Notes: generated by a model not told the origin, from the sequence alone. 64,000 nt of DNA from JANQJA01 sp047947185 (GCA_047947185.1 CP170502.1:496001-560000); one strand, 5' to 3'. Counted from the first letter of the stretch, positions 8,047 to 17,639 are shown. Numbers and translations are program-made.

Positions 8047-10966
8047 CTTGCGAGTTCCCTTTTTGATAAACACATAACCTGTTCTGCAGGTCGTTCAGAA
8101 ATTGTGCGGGCAAGTGCGCATCCACTTCAAGGTACCAGAAATTCTGATGAAGCAGCTCCGGACGTAACTGGCGCACCTTGATGGCATCCTTTTCCGTCAT
8201 CACTACCGCAAGCGTATCCCCAAAGGTGAGCTCGGCCAGCTTAAAACGATGGTGGTCTTCGAAACTGTGTTCCAGCAGATTGAGCCCCAGCGCACGCAGG
8301 GTCCGGAAAAATCGTTCGGGATTACCAATGCCGGCAACCGCGTGAACGGTGCCACCAAAACTGGCGTCATCCAGTGCCCGGCGCTCACCACTACTCACAT
8401 TGACGAAAGCAACCGGCTCAAGTCGCATCCCGATACCCGCCACGGGCAGAAGCGAAGACCCGTCACCACCACCGTTAACAACAACAAAATCAGCTTCTGC
8501 CAGGCGCGCCGGGGGTTCACGTAAAGGTCCAGCGGGAAGGCAGCGCCCGTTACCCAGGCCACGCGAGCCATCCAGCACCACAATCTCAACATGACGCCCC
8601 AGGGCATAGTGCTGGAGGCCATCATCACAGAGCACAATGTCACACTCATGCTCGGCCAGCAGGTACTGAACTGCGGCTACCCGGTCAGGATCAACCACTA
8701 CCGGACAGCCCGTTCGCCGGGCGATCATTACCGGCTCATCACCACTCTGCGTGGGGTCCGTCAATGCGGTCACCTCCAGCGGATAAGCCGCCGCCCTGCC
8801 ACCATAACCCCGGCTGACAATTCCGGGACGCATTCCCTTAAGCACCAGTTGATTGGCAAGCCAAAGAACCAGCGGGGATTTGCCCGTGCCACCCACGTTG
8901 ATATTGCCGACGATAACCAGGGGCACGGGCGGCAGCCACTGCCTTGCCGTCAGGCGGCGCCGGCGAAACCGGGCAACAGCGGTATAGATGAGCGCAAGTG
9001 GCGTCAGCAGCGCCGTCCAGCCGGCTGTGGAATACCACGCCTGTAATAGCGGATTAAAGTCGTCAGACAGCCATTGCCAGCCCTTTTCCTCCGTGACCGG
9101 AACCGGCTTGAAATCCGCCGGACGTATCTGCTCCGGACGCAGTGGCGCTTCGGCATCAGGGGACTGGTGATTATGCAGGTTTGCGTAGGCACCTTTACGG
9201 GCGAGCAGTTCAGCGTGTGTGCCCTGCTCCACGATGCGACCCGCATCTATGACAAATATCCGGTCGGCTTTCTCGATGGTGGATAGCCGGTGGGCGATAA
9301 CAAAAGTGGTTCGGCCTTCAACCACTGCATCCAGGGCGCGCTGGATGTAACGCTCGGATTCGGAGTCCAGCGCTGAGGTCGCTTCGTCCAGAATGAGAAT
9401 CGGCGCGTCTTTGAGAAAAGCGCGCGCGATTGCAATACGTTGTCGCTGGCCGCCGGAAAGCAGGACGCCATCATCCCCGACAATAGTCTCGAGCCCGGAC
9501 TCAAGTTCACTGATAAAATCCCAGGCATAGGCCCGCGTTGCCGCCTCCTGAATCCTCGAAGCCGGAGCCTCGAACAGCGTCCCGTAAGCAATGTTTCGCG
9601 CAACCGAGGCGTTAAACAGGGTCACATCCTGGGTCACAATGGAAATCTGCTCACGCAACGACTCAAGCGTAATCTCGTCGATCGGGACATCATCAACGAG
9701 AATCTGACCAATATCTGCCGTATAAAACCTTGGGATCAGACTGGCCAGTGTACTCTTGCCGCTGCCAGAGCGACCCACAAGCGCAATCGTCTCACCCGGC
9801 TGAACAACAAAGCTGATGTCTTTCAGAACCAGGGGTCCATTGTCATCTTCATCATCGTAGCGGAACGAGACGTGGCGAAACTCAACCTTGCCCGCCGCAC
9901 GTCCCAGTGTCCTGGTTCCGTTATCCGGCTCCGGTGCTTCGTCAAACAGGTGGAAAATATCTTCAGCCGCTGCAAGCCCTTTCTGGACGGTTGAGTTCAC
10001 CTCCGATAACTGGCGGATGGGTTTGGCAAGGAGCCCGCCGGTACCAATAAATGCGACAACCATACCTTCGCTCATGTCTGCGAGCAGCACGGGATCAAGC
10101 ACCAGCCAGACGAGCCCGGCCAGCGCTGTAGCAACAACAATCTGAACTACCGGGGTTGCAATGGACGAGGTCACCACCATTTTCATCGACTGGCGGCGAT
10201 TGTCATGACTGACCGCTTCGAAGCGCCGACGTTCGTAGTCTGCGCCCCCAAAAGTGCGCACCACCCGGTACCCCTGGACGGCCTCGGACGCAACGTGGGT
10301 CACGTCTCCCATGGAATCCTGGATTCGTTCGCTGATCCGACGAAACCGTTTACCGGCATAATCAACCAGCAGCGCAATCAGGGGCGCAACGGCAAGGAAA
10401 ATCAGGGTCAGCTTCCAGTTCAGGTAAAAGAGAAAAGCCAGGTACCCGATCACGGTAAATCCTTCGCGAATGATGACGCGCACCGCATCTGTTGCTGCGC
10501 CGGTTACCTGGGTCACGTGAAACGTGACCTTGGCAACCAGGTGCCCCATGGCGTTCTGGTCAAAAAACCTTGAAGGCAGCCGTAACAACTGGTCAAAAAG
10601 CTCGCAGCGCAGGTTGTGCACCAGGTTGGTACCCACGTAGGTGATAAAGTAATTGCCGACAAAAGTTCCAAAGCCACGTGCCACTGCAATCAACACAATG
10701 GCAATCGGAATGACATTCCGGTTCAGGGAATCCCCTTCGCCAAACAGGTTGCGAAGAAAAGGTTCAACCCGCGAATCAACCAGCGGATCTTTACCGGACA
10801 GGGAGTCAACAATGTAGGCCACCAACTGCATAAAACCGACGTTGGACATGGAGTAAAGGATAAAACCGGCAATACTGAGCAGGAACGCACCCCAGTAAGG
10901 GGTGACATAGGTCAGCAGGCGACGGTAGATCTGCGCGTCTGTTGCCCGGGTATGATTACTCGTCAT
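8033..10966 (-). CDS. MsbA–LpxK fusion: lipid A flippase ABC transporter joined to tetraacyldisaccharide 4'-kinase
   Basis: One uninterrupted 977-aa frame carries two enzymes normally encoded by adjacent genes. Residues 1-320 are the six-helix exporter domain. About 355-600 is the ABC ATPase: Walker A GRSGSGKST 398-406, LSGGQ 503-507, Walker B ILILDE 523-528, H-loop His559. A linker of about 35 residues (600-635) leads into a full LpxK: membrane anchor near 650, P-loop VGGTGKSP about 691-698, DDGLQH 781-786. LpxK phosphorylates the lipid A precursor at 4' on the inner leaflet and MsbA flips lipid A–core, so the fusion joins successive steps. No stop or restart was seen between the halves. Overlaps exbD by 11 bp. 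Confidence 0.95.
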   Translation of the reverse strand: MTSNHTRATDAQIYRRLLTYVTPYWGAFLLSIAGFILYSMSNVGFMQLVAYIVDSLSGKDPLVDSRVEPFLRNLFGEGDSLNRNVIPIAIVLIAVARGFGTFVGNYFITYVGTNLVHNLRCELFDQLLRLPSRFFDQNAMGHLVAKVTFHVTQVTGAATDAVRVIIREGFTVIGYLAFLFYLNWKLTLIFLAVAPLIALLVDYAGKRFRRISERIQDSMGDVTHVASEAVQGYRVVRTFGGADYERRRFEAVSHDNRRQSMKMVVTSSIATPVVQIVVATALAGLVWLVLDPVLLADMSEGMVVAFIGTGGLLAKPIRQLSEVNSTVQKGLAAAEDIFHLFDEAPEPDNGTRTLGRAAGKVEFRHVSFRYDDEDDNGPLVLKDISFVVQPGETIALVGRSGSGKSTLASLIPRFYTADIGQILVDDVPIDEITLESLREQISIVTQDVTLFNASVARNIAYGTLFEAPASRIQEAATRAYAWDFISELESGLETIVGDDGVLLSGGQRQRIAIARAFLKDAPILILDEATSALDSESERYIQRALDAVVEGRTTFVIAHRLSTIEKADRIFVIDAGRIVEQGTHAELLARKGAYANLHNHQSPDAEAPLRPEQIRPADFKPVPVTEEKGWQWLSDDFNPLLQAWYSTAGWTALLTPLALIYTAVARFRRRRLTARQWLPPVPLVIVGNINVGGTGKSPLVLWLANQLVLKGMRPGIVSRGYGGRAAAYPLEVTALTDPTQSGDEPVMIARRTGCPVVVDPDRVAAVQYLLAEHECDIVLCDDGLQHYALGRHVEIVVLDGSRGLGNGRCLPAGPLREPPARLAEADFVVVNGGGDGSSLLPVAGIGMRLEPVAFVNVSSGERRALDDASFGGTVHAVAGIGNPERFFRTLRALGLNLLEHSFEDHHRFKLAELTFGDTLAVVMTEKDAIKVRQLRPELLHQNFWYLEVDAHLPAQFLNDLQNRLCVYQKGNSQDASR

Positions 10967-11378
10967 CTGTCACGTTACGCGTGGTGATACTGAGTTGGAC
11001 AAAACCCAGTTGTCCCGCCGCATCCATCGCGGTAACGACCGCCTGGTGGGGCGTGGCGGAATCTGCCGTGATCACCAGGGGAGCACTTGTATTGCCACCG
11101 CTGACTTTTTCCAGGGCCCGTTTTAGCGTTTCCAGGCGCGTGTTGACCAGCGCCTCACCGTTCACGGCGTATTCGCCCGAACGCGTAACAGTAATTTCGA
11201 TCTGGGTACTCGCAACCGGTTGGGGCTGACCGCTGGCCTCGGGCAGGTCTATTGACAGGTGGGTTTCGCGCGTAAAGGTTGTTGAGACCATAAAAAAGAT
11301 GAGCAGCAGAAACACCACATCAATGAGAGCGGTCAGGTTTACGTCAACTTCGGTTCTCGTTCTGCGCGCAAACTTCAC
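10956..11378 (-). CDS. exbD: ExbD/TolR-family biopolymer transport protein
   Basis: A 140-aa protein with one N-terminal transmembrane helix (about 16-36), preceded by a short cytoplasmic RRTRTEVD and containing the essential membrane aspartate in NLTALIDVVFLLLIFF. The rest is a periplasmic domain. It works with the ExbB-like protein upstream as a proton-driven motor. This copy belongs to the conserved exbB–exbD–msbA/lpxK–kdsB block rather than a TonB iron locus, so its partner is uncertain; a link to envelope biogenesis is an inference from synteny. It starts inside the end of exbB (ATGA-type overlap). Confidence 0.92.
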   Translation of the reverse strand: MKFARRTRTEVDVNLTALIDVVFLLLIFFMVSTTFTRETHLSIDLPEASGQPQPVASTQIEITVTRSGEYAVNGEALVNTRLETLKRALEKVSGGNTSAPLVITADSATPHQAVVTAMDAAGQLGFVQLSITTRNVTDDE

Positions 11379-12046
11379 GTCGGCCCCTGGCGATTCGCAG
11401 CCTGGGCAACGTCAGCGCGTCCCCGGGTGTCAGTCCTGTCCAGGCGGTCAGAGTTCAGTACCTCCACCAATTTGAGCGCTTCCTGCTCCATACTGATCAC
11501 CAGCTCGTCAATTCTGCGCTGGAAGAACCGATAGAAAAACAGTGCGGGGATTGCAACGGTAAGTCCCGCTGCCGTGGTGATGAGAGCCTCGGAAATACCC
11601 CCCGCAAGTGCCTGGGCATTACCTGTGCCTTCCAGCTGAATGGCGCTGAACACCTTAATCATTCCGATCACCGTACCCAGCAAGCCCAAAAGGGGGGAAA
11701 CCGCAGCAATAGTACCCAGGGTGTTCAGGTAACGCTCAAGCTCATGGACCACATGGCCAGCGGCTTCCTCAATACTCTCCTTCATTTGCTCGCGCCCGCG
11801 GCGGTGATTGGCTATACCCGCTGCCAGGATTTCTCCCAGAGGTGATCCGGTCTTGAGTTCACGGAGTTTTCGGGCGTCCATCTCGTTTGACCTGATCGAA
11901 TTCCAGACCTGCGCCAGCAGGTTCCTGGGCACTATCTGGTTTTTCCGCAGCGTCCAGAACCGCTCAACACAAATGGCCGCCGCAATAATCGAGCTGAGGA
12001 TAATGGGTACCATTAGCCAGCCGCCGGCCTGTACCAGTTCAAACAC
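11375..12046 (-). CDS. exbB: ExbB/TolQ/MotA-family proton channel protein
   Basis: Forms the inner-membrane proton channel with ExbD. Three transmembrane segments are visible: WLMVPIILSSIIAAAICV near the N-terminus, then two in the conserved core (LGTIAAVSPLLGLLGTVIGM and ALITTAAGLTVAIPALFFY). The GTG at 12046 is preferred: the protein then starts VFELVQAGGW like Pseudomonas homologues, and a GGAG lies 8 nt upstream. A GTG at 12085 would add 13 residues. First gene of the operon that runs through msbA–lpxK and kdsB to the UGSC pair. Confidence 0.92.
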   Translation of the reverse strand: MFELVQAGGWLMVPIILSSIIAAAICVERFWTLRKNQIVPRNLLAQVWNSIRSNEMDARKLRELKTGSPLGEILAAGIANHRRGREQMKESIEEAAGHVVHELERYLNTLGTIAAVSPLLGLLGTVIGMIKVFSAIQLEGTGNAQALAGGISEALITTAAGLTVAIPALFFYRFFQRRIDELVISMEQEALKLVEVLNSDRLDRTDTRGRADVAQAANRQGPT

Positions 12047-12150
12047 AGCAAAATCTCCGCCCACGGGTTTGGCGTACTCTATCACAAACCAACCAATTCC
12101 CTAATAAAATCAACGGATTCCGTTCACTTTATGTAAGAACCGACCCCACT

Positions 12151-13173
12151 TCAGGTGCTGCCAGCGAGGATCGCGGCAAGGCGCCAGTCCAGTACCCTGA
12201 TTCGCTCGCCCGGGGACGGTGCAGTTGCACTACGCTCGGCACTTGTAACCACTTTCAGTACGCCAATGCTGGCGGTATCAGCCTCGATCACCCGCTCCAG
12301 CCGAACACTGGATTCAAGGATGTCACCTTCAAACACCGGTGCCAGGTGATCACAATGAAACCAACCGAGTAAGGTGACCAGTTGGGGGACAACCCTACCG
12401 AGCTGCGCCGCCGCCATCGAGATGGTGTGACCGCCATAAACCAGTCGCTGGCCATAGACACTGGCACCTGCATCCGTGTGCGTCATCGCCATGTTCAGCG
12501 TCAGACGCACAAGTTCCGGCGCCAGGGTCACTGTATCGCGGCCCACCACACTCATCGGCTCATCCAGCTCCAGTGCGGGTGCCGGGGGAAAAGCCGCGTA
12601 GTTCCAGTTCGGCAGCACTGATTGCAGGTCTTGCTCTTCGATGCCGGTCGGAATCACGTCCAGGCTGTCCTGCCTGCCCGTGTCAGCCCCCGGGTCCCGG
12701 CAGGGAATCATCGGACAGCGCCAGAACAACATCACCGTCTCGTCACGCTGGTTGACGACCTTGACCTCAAGCACCACCATCCCGGATGCTGGACGCTCCG
12801 GCCGGACTGCGTTTTGCCGCAGCGCAACGACCCGCGTGGAGGTTGTCAGGGTATCGCCGACAAAGACCGGTTGTCGCAGCACCAGCCCGCGATAGAACAG
12901 GTTTCCCATGACGCGCTGGGACGGCAGTGTGGACTGTCCAATCGCCAGGTTGCATACCAGTGAAGGATGTACCAGCGGGGCCTCGCGGCCAGTAACGCGG
13001 CGACAGAATTCATGATCGAGAAAAAGCCGGAGGCGATCGCCAAACAGCGCCTGATGGAGTGCCGTGTGCCCGGTCGTCAGGGTAACAGGGGGTACTGCAT
13101 CAAACGTGTCTCCATGAGCAAAGTCCTCAAACCAGGGCGCAGTCTCCACGGCCAGCCTACTGCGACCGGCCAC
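12151..13173 (-). CDS. MaoC-family double hot-dog hydratase (mesaconyl-CoA hydratase-like)
   Basis: A 340-aa protein with two hot-dog domains. The first spans about 10-160; the second, about 175-340, holds the clearer catalytic-type segment (NMAMTHTDAGASVYGQRLVYGGHTISMAAA). Size, the start WFEDFAHGDTFD and the segment FYRGLVLRQPVFVGDTL resemble mesaconyl-C1/C4-CoA hydratases, which add water across CoA-bound mesaconate; other enoyl-CoA hydratases of the family remain possible. GTG start. It overlaps the end of the DSD1-type gene by 17 bp, so the two are one transcription unit. Nothing else from an ethylmalonyl-CoA or 3-hydroxypropionate pathway is nearby. Confidence 0.72.
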   Translation of the reverse strand: MAGRSRLAVETAPWFEDFAHGDTFDAVPPVTLTTGHTALHQALFGDRLRLFLDHEFCRRVTGREAPLVHPSLVCNLAIGQSTLPSQRVMGNLFYRGLVLRQPVFVGDTLTTSTRVVALRQNAVRPERPASGMVVLEVKVVNQRDETVMLFWRCPMIPCRDPGADTGRQDSLDVIPTGIEEQDLQSVLPNWNYAAFPPAPALELDEPMSVVGRDTVTLAPELVRLTLNMAMTHTDAGASVYGQRLVYGGHTISMAAAQLGRVVPQLVTLLGWFHCDHLAPVFEGDILESSVRLERVIEADTASIGVLKVVTSAERSATAPSPGERIRVLDWRLAAILAGST

Positions 13174-14332
13174 GGGCCGCGATTGGCCAGATTTCGCTGA
13201 CCATGCCGTTTCTATGGGGAAAATAGTAGTCGAATAGATTTACCGTGGGGTCGCAATGAGGTGTGATCACCTGCAGTTTGTCCCCCAACCTGATATCCCG
13301 GGAAGGGTTATTCAACGCAATGATGCCGTGTTCATCACCACCCCAGTGGTACACCACCCCTTCCAGGTCACGAAACTCCGGCGCTCCCTTGTCCGACGCC
13401 AGGCTCTTGAAGCCGGCGTCCACGGTCACCAGGCGCTCCTGGGGTTTACTGATGGCAGTTACGAGCACAAACAGCGAAGGCGCAAAATCATCAAAGCGCT
13501 CACCGGTGCGGCTGCCGATATCCCGATATTCAAGGTCCATAAACGCATAGGAGCCAGCCTGGAGGTCAGTCAGCAGGCCGAGCTCCGGCTCAATATCATA
13601 AGTGCCTGTCCCGCCTCCTGTGAAAATATCAATCGCAACTCCCTCGCTGGTCAGGCGATCCCGCGTTGCCCGGCCTTTGTCCATCAGGTGCAGGTATTTG
13701 TCCCGGCGGGCTGCATAGTCCTCAATATGCATGCAGTTGCCGGCATACATCTGGAGGCCTGTAAACCTCAAGTTGGTGCAATGGCTCCCGATGTGATGCA
13801 CAAGCGCAATCGCCGGATCACCGGTTGCAATCCCTGTGCGTCCCATGCCCGGATCAAGATCAACGAGCACCGGCAGAACAATCCCGGCAGCGCGCGCTGC
13901 TGCATCAAGCTGGTTTGCACTCTCAATATGGTCCACGACAACGGAGACCCCTTCGGATTGCTCACCAAGTGCAATGATTCGATTAATCTTCTCGGGCGTG
14001 ACAACCGGCGAAGTGATGAGGATGCTGGTGACGCCACCGGCCAGCATGATCTCCGCCTCGGACACGGTGGCGGCACAGACACCAAGCGCCCCCCGCCTGA
14101 TCTGTTCCCGGGCCACAATGGGGCATTTGTGCATTTTCGTATGACAGCGGAGTCCCATGTTGTGAGCTGTAAGGTGTGCCTGCATTCTGTTGAGATTTTC
14201 CTCAAACACATCGAGATCAATGATCAGAGCGGGAGTATGCAGCGCTTCAAGCGGTACCGGTTCCGTTAACACAATCGGCGCCAGCTGGGCGTTGGTCACT
14301 GTTGTCGCAATAAACTCGTCAAGTGATGGCAT
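13157..14332 (-). CDS. DSD1-family PLP enzyme (D-threonine / 3-hydroxyaspartate aldolase-like)
   Basis: A 391-aa alanine-racemase-fold (type III) PLP enzyme. The Schiff-base lysine is in the segment CHTKMHKCP; the barrel shows VDLDPGMGRTG and GGGTGTYD. The C-terminal HCDPTVN is the metal-binding His/Cys site of D-threonine aldolase, D-serine dehydratase and beta-hydroxyaspartate aldolase. The substrate cannot be told by eye among these. Overlap with the MaoC gene suggests a joint catabolic role, possibly around glyoxylate if the two are a beta-hydroxyaspartate aldolase and a mesaconyl-CoA hydratase; that link is speculative. Confidence 0.8.
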   Translation of the reverse strand: MPSLDEFIATTVTNAQLAPIVLTEPVPLEALHTPALIIDLDVFEENLNRMQAHLTAHNMGLRCHTKMHKCPIVAREQIRRGALGVCAATVSEAEIMLAGGVTSILITSPVVTPEKINRIIALGEQSEGVSVVVDHIESANQLDAAARAAGIVLPVLVDLDPGMGRTGIATGDPAIALVHHIGSHCTNLRFTGLQMYAGNCMHIEDYAARRDKYLHLMDKGRATRDRLTSEGVAIDIFTGGGTGTYDIEPELGLLTDLQAGSYAFMDLEYRDIGSRTGERFDDFAPSLFVLVTAISKPQERLVTVDAGFKSLASDKGAPEFRDLEGVVYHWGGDEHGIIALNNPSRDIRLGDKLQVITPHCDPTVNLFDYYFPHRNGMVSEIWPIAARGRSQ

Positions 14333-14341
14333 TGGCTTTTC

Positions 14342-15262
14342 CTAGTCGCAATCGGTGGCGCACGCCGGATCCCTTTCTACCTGAAGCGTGACGTGATGGA
14401 TCTTGAATCTGGCTTCCAGCTCGGCGCTAATCCTCGCATAGCTGTCCTCATGTTCCCACAGGGGCGCCTTTGGCATCACCAGGTGTGCCGTCAACCCGGT
14501 CTCGTGGGTACTCATGGCCCATATATGTAAATCATGGATACCCTCAACGCCATCAATGGCTTCAAGATAGGCACGAACCGCGGCCAAATCGATGTGTTGG
14601 GGCACGGCATCAAGGATCAGATTGACGGAGTCCCGCAACAGTCCCCAGGTGCCAAACAGGATTACAGCCACGATAAACAGCCCAAGCAGCGGGTCCACCC
14701 ACAATCTGCCCGTCATCAGAATCACGATTGCGCCAATAACAACACCTGCTGAAATTGCCGCATCGTAGGCGAGATGCAGGAACGCCCCCCGGACATTAAG
14801 ATCATGTCCGCTCCCCCGCATGAACAGCATCGCGGTGCCGGCATTTACGAGAATGCCAATGGATGCAACCACAATGACCGGGATTTCCTCGATTGGCGCG
14901 GGTGCCAGGAATTTACGGATCGACTCAAAGGCTATAAAACCTGCCGCCAACACCAGCACGACCGCATTGATAACAGCAGCCAGGATCGTCGCCTTTCGAT
15001 AGCCATAACTGAATGTCTTGCTTGATTGTTGGGTTGCAAGGTAAGCGGCGCCCCAGGCCAGCAAAAGCCCGAGTACGTCCGACAGGTTATGGCCCGCATC
15101 AGCCAGCAGGCTGACAGAGTTCGTGATAAAGCCATAAACAGCCTCAACCAGCGTAAATGCCAGATTGGCCACAACCGCGATGATGAAGCTCAGCTTGACC
15201 GATTCAAAGCTCGCGAGCGCGACATCATGCGAGGCATGGTTGTGCGAAGAGTGATCATGCAT
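14342..15262 (-). CDS. Cation diffusion facilitator, CzcD/ZitB-type
   Basis: Zinc/divalent-metal:proton antiporter of the inner membrane, 306 aa from the ATG at 15262. That start is chosen because the protein then opens with the His-rich tail MHDHSSHNHASHD typical of ZitB/CzcD; an upstream frame start at 15334 overlaps the neighbouring gene and adds unrelated sequence. Six transmembrane helices are visible, with the metal site of TM2 (LLADAGHNLSDV) and TM5 (HLAYDAAIS, where the usual His-x3-Asp is kept), then a ferredoxin-like cytoplasmic domain with IHDLHIWAMS. A second, different CDF lies 1.2 kb away on the other strand. Confidence 0.9.
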   Translation of the reverse strand: MHDHSSHNHASHDVALASFESVKLSFIIAVVANLAFTLVEAVYGFITNSVSLLADAGHNLSDVLGLLLAWGAAYLATQQSSKTFSYGYRKATILAAVINAVVLVLAAGFIAFESIRKFLAPAPIEEIPVIVVASIGILVNAGTAMLFMRGSGHDLNVRGAFLHLAYDAAISAGVVIGAIVILMTGRLWVDPLLGLFIVAVILFGTWGLLRDSVNLILDAVPQHIDLAAVRAYLEAIDGVEGIHDLHIWAMSTHETGLTAHLVMPKAPLWEHEDSYARISAELEARFKIHHVTLQVERDPACATDCD

Positions 15263-15296
15263 GGTCGTTACCGTAATCGTTGAAGCAGGTGGAGGG

Positions 15297-16412
15297 TCAA
15301 CCCTCGTCCAGCAAATTGCACACGTGATTCGCAATTGCGAGGGATGCCGTCAAACCGGGCGATTCAATGCCGTAGAGCAATACCAGCCCCTCGGCACCGT
15401 GAACCGATTTACCCTGAATGACAAAGTCGACAGGGTCATCGGTGGGTCCCTGCAACTTGGGCCTGATACCAACATAACCCGGGATCAGGTCACCCTCCTT
15501 CAAGGCCGGGAAATAACGCCTTACGGCGGCATAATAATCGGGCAGGCGTTCCAGATTTACGTTGTAGTCCTCCCGATCAATGTACTCAACGTCCGGGCCA
15601 AACCGTGCCTGACCACCCAGATCGATGGTGGCATGAACGCCGAGACCTGCCCCGCTCTTCTCCGGTACGGGGTAGATGAGATGGGAAAAGGGGTTTCGCC
15701 CTGCCAGAGTAAAGTAATTCCCTTTACAGTAATACAGGGGCGGGATGGTTGCCGCAGGAATGAAGTCCGCACCCGCCGCTACAGCCTGGGCGCCCAGGCC
15801 CGCTGCGTTGACAACCATCCTGGACCTGAAGCGGTACGCCGAACCCTGTATGTTGGCGGTAACAATATAACCATCTGATACCCGGTTGAGGGCAGTCACG
15901 CTTGTATCCCCGACAAAGGTGCCATTGTTGTTGGTCAGGTCTGAAAGGAAAGCCTGCATCAGTTCATGGCTGCTGACGATACCCGTACTGGGTGAATAGA
16001 GTGCCAGGGTCGCACTAACTGCCGGTTCCAGCGATTTAACCCTGGCTGCCGACAGGTACTCGAGGTCACACACGTCATTCGCCAGCGCCTTGTGCCTGAT
16101 GGCCTCGAGAGACGCTTCTTCGTCTGCTGTGGTCGCAACGATCAGCTTGCCACAATTGGCGTGACTGATACCGCGCGCGCGGCAATACTCGTACAGCAGC
16201 CGTTTGCCTTCAACGCACAGTGTGGCTTTCAGCGAACCTGCCGGGTAGTAGATGCCAGCGTGAATGACCTCGCTGTTGCGGCTGCTGACACCCTGTCCAA
16301 AATGAGTCTGGGCGTCAAGGACCACAACCTCGTGACCAAGCGCTGCCAGCGCCCTGCCTATAGCCAGACCAACCACACCGGCACCAATCACGCAGCTTTC
16401 GACAAAGTCCAC
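15297..16412 (-). CDS. FAD-dependent oxidoreductase, L-2-hydroxyglutarate oxidase (LhgO)-like
   Basis: A 371-aa DAO-fold flavoprotein. The dinucleotide-binding GAGVVGLAIGRAL is at the N-terminus with a matching acidic strand end (VVLDAQ), followed by SSRNSEVIHAGIYYP, typical of the LhgO/YgaF group. A second nucleotide contact is at VVNAAGLGAQ and the C-terminal GIESPGLTASLAI closes the FAD site. LhgO oxidises L-2-hydroxyglutarate to 2-oxoglutarate, passing electrons to the membrane quinone pool. Substrate by homology only. Divergent from the CDF gene at 16485. Confidence 0.82.
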   Translation of the reverse strand: MDFVESCVIGAGVVGLAIGRALAALGHEVVVLDAQTHFGQGVSSRNSEVIHAGIYYPAGSLKATLCVEGKRLLYEYCRARGISHANCGKLIVATTADEEASLEAIRHKALANDVCDLEYLSAARVKSLEPAVSATLALYSPSTGIVSSHELMQAFLSDLTNNNGTFVGDTSVTALNRVSDGYIVTANIQGSAYRFRSRMVVNAAGLGAQAVAAGADFIPAATIPPLYYCKGNYFTLAGRNPFSHLIYPVPEKSGAGLGVHATIDLGGQARFGPDVEYIDREDYNVNLERLPDYYAAVRRYFPALKEGDLIPGYVGIRPKLQGPTDDPVDFVIQGKSVHGAEGLVLLYGIESPGLTASLAIANHVCNLLDEG

Positions 16413-16484
16413 TATAATGACATCCTAACTACTCCACCGGTGCTATTGTCTCACGCCCGGTACCAGGTTCGCACAGGGGATATC

Positions 16485-17639
16485 TTGCGAGAAACCAACG
16501 AAGAAACAAACCGCCTGCTTATCCTGAGCGGAGTCCTTGATCTGGTCCTGGGGCTACTCAAGATCATCGTCGGCTTCCTGGCCAGTTCGCATGCCCTGAT
16601 TGCTGATGGTGTTCACTCCCTGTCCGATCTCGGCACTGACATCATGGTGTGGCTGTTCAACCGGGTTGGCATCCAGGCACCCGATGAGCAGCATCCCTAC
16701 GGCCACGGCCGATTCGAGACCCTGGGTACGTTTCTGCTCGGCGGCATCCTGATCCTGGTCGCTGGATTTATCGTTTATGAAAGTGTGGGTCGCCTGATGG
16801 ACATCAGCGAGGTGGACGTGCCGACCTGGCCAGCACTCATCGTGGCGGCACTGTCAATTGTCGCAAAAGAGTGGCTATTTTACCTGACCCGCCGCCTGGG
16901 TGAAAAAATCCGCTCAAACCTGCTCATCGCCAACGCCTGGCATCATCGATCCGACGCACTCTCCTCGGTGATTGTACTGATTGGCGTGGCTGGCGCGATG
17001 CTCGGCATTCTCTGGTTCGAAATGCTCGCCGCCATCGGTGTTGCACTCATGATTGCCCAGATTGGCTGGAAACTGTTACGACAAAGTGTGGACGAACTTG
17101 TCGATACTGCGCAGTCAGAGGCTTATGTGCAGGAAATCGAGAAAAGCATCGTGGATGTTGAGGGTGTCAGGGGTGTACACAGTATCCGAACCCGGAGAAT
17201 GGGCCCCGACGTCCTGGTAGAACTGCACTTGCAGGTTGAACCCGGCGTCAGCGTGTCGGAGGGCCATCATATCGGCGAGTGGGTTTCAAAAGGCCTGCTC
17301 AGCGACTACGACGAGATTAATGACGTTATTGTCCATATTGATGCCGAAGACGATGAACTACTGGAGCCACGCGAGGGTATTACATCCATACCCCCGCTGC
17401 GCCGCGAAATCAGGATTGCGCTGGCCGATGCCTGGCGCCCCCTGATTGCCGCGTCGGATATTCGCAAGCTGACATTGCATTACCTGAATAACCGGGTCAA
17501 CGTCGAACTCTTCCTGGACAGACGACTGCTGACGGAACAGGCGGAACAGGCGGAACAGACCAGCAATCTTGCCAGCGAACTGGTCGAACTGGGACGTGAC
17601 CTACCCTGGCTCGGCAAGGTCACCGTCTGGTACGACTGA
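16485..17639 (+). CDS. Cation diffusion facilitator with extended C-terminus
   Basis: A 384-aa CDF transporter with helices from LLILSGVLDLVLGLLKIIVG onward, TM2 metal site (LIADGVHSLSDLGTD), YGHGRFETLG loop, TM5 HHRSDALSS and a cytoplasmic ferredoxin-like domain with VRGVHSIRTRRMG. About 85 further residues follow that standard domain. The TTG at 16485 is the preferred start: AGGGG lies five bases upstream and the product begins MRETNEETNRLLI. GTG 16440 and TTG 16446 are alternatives. An open frame extends back to 16092, but that part only mirrors the LhgO-like gene on the other strand. Confidence 0.85.
   Translation: MRETNEETNRLLILSGVLDLVLGLLKIIVGFLASSHALIADGVHSLSDLGTDIMVWLFNRVGIQAPDEQHPYGHGRFETLGTFLLGGILILVAGFIVYESVGRLMDISEVDVPTWPALIVAALSIVAKEWLFYLTRRLGEKIRSNLLIANAWHHRSDALSSVIVLIGVAGAMLGILWFEMLAAIGVALMIAQIGWKLLRQSVDELVDTAQSEAYVQEIEKSIVDVEGVRGVHSIRTRRMGPDVLVELHLQVEPGVSVSEGHHIGEWVSKGLLSDYDEINDVIVHIDAEDDELLEPREGITSIPPLRREIRIALADAWRPLIAASDIRKLTLHYLNNRVNVELFLDRRLLTEQAEQAEQTSNLASELVELGRDLPWLGKVTVWYD

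Noticed and set aside
16092..16484. N-terminal extension of the CDF transporter at 16485
   Set aside because: It lies antisense to the LhgO-like gene, has no transporter sequence, and good starts with a ribosome-binding site exist at 16485.
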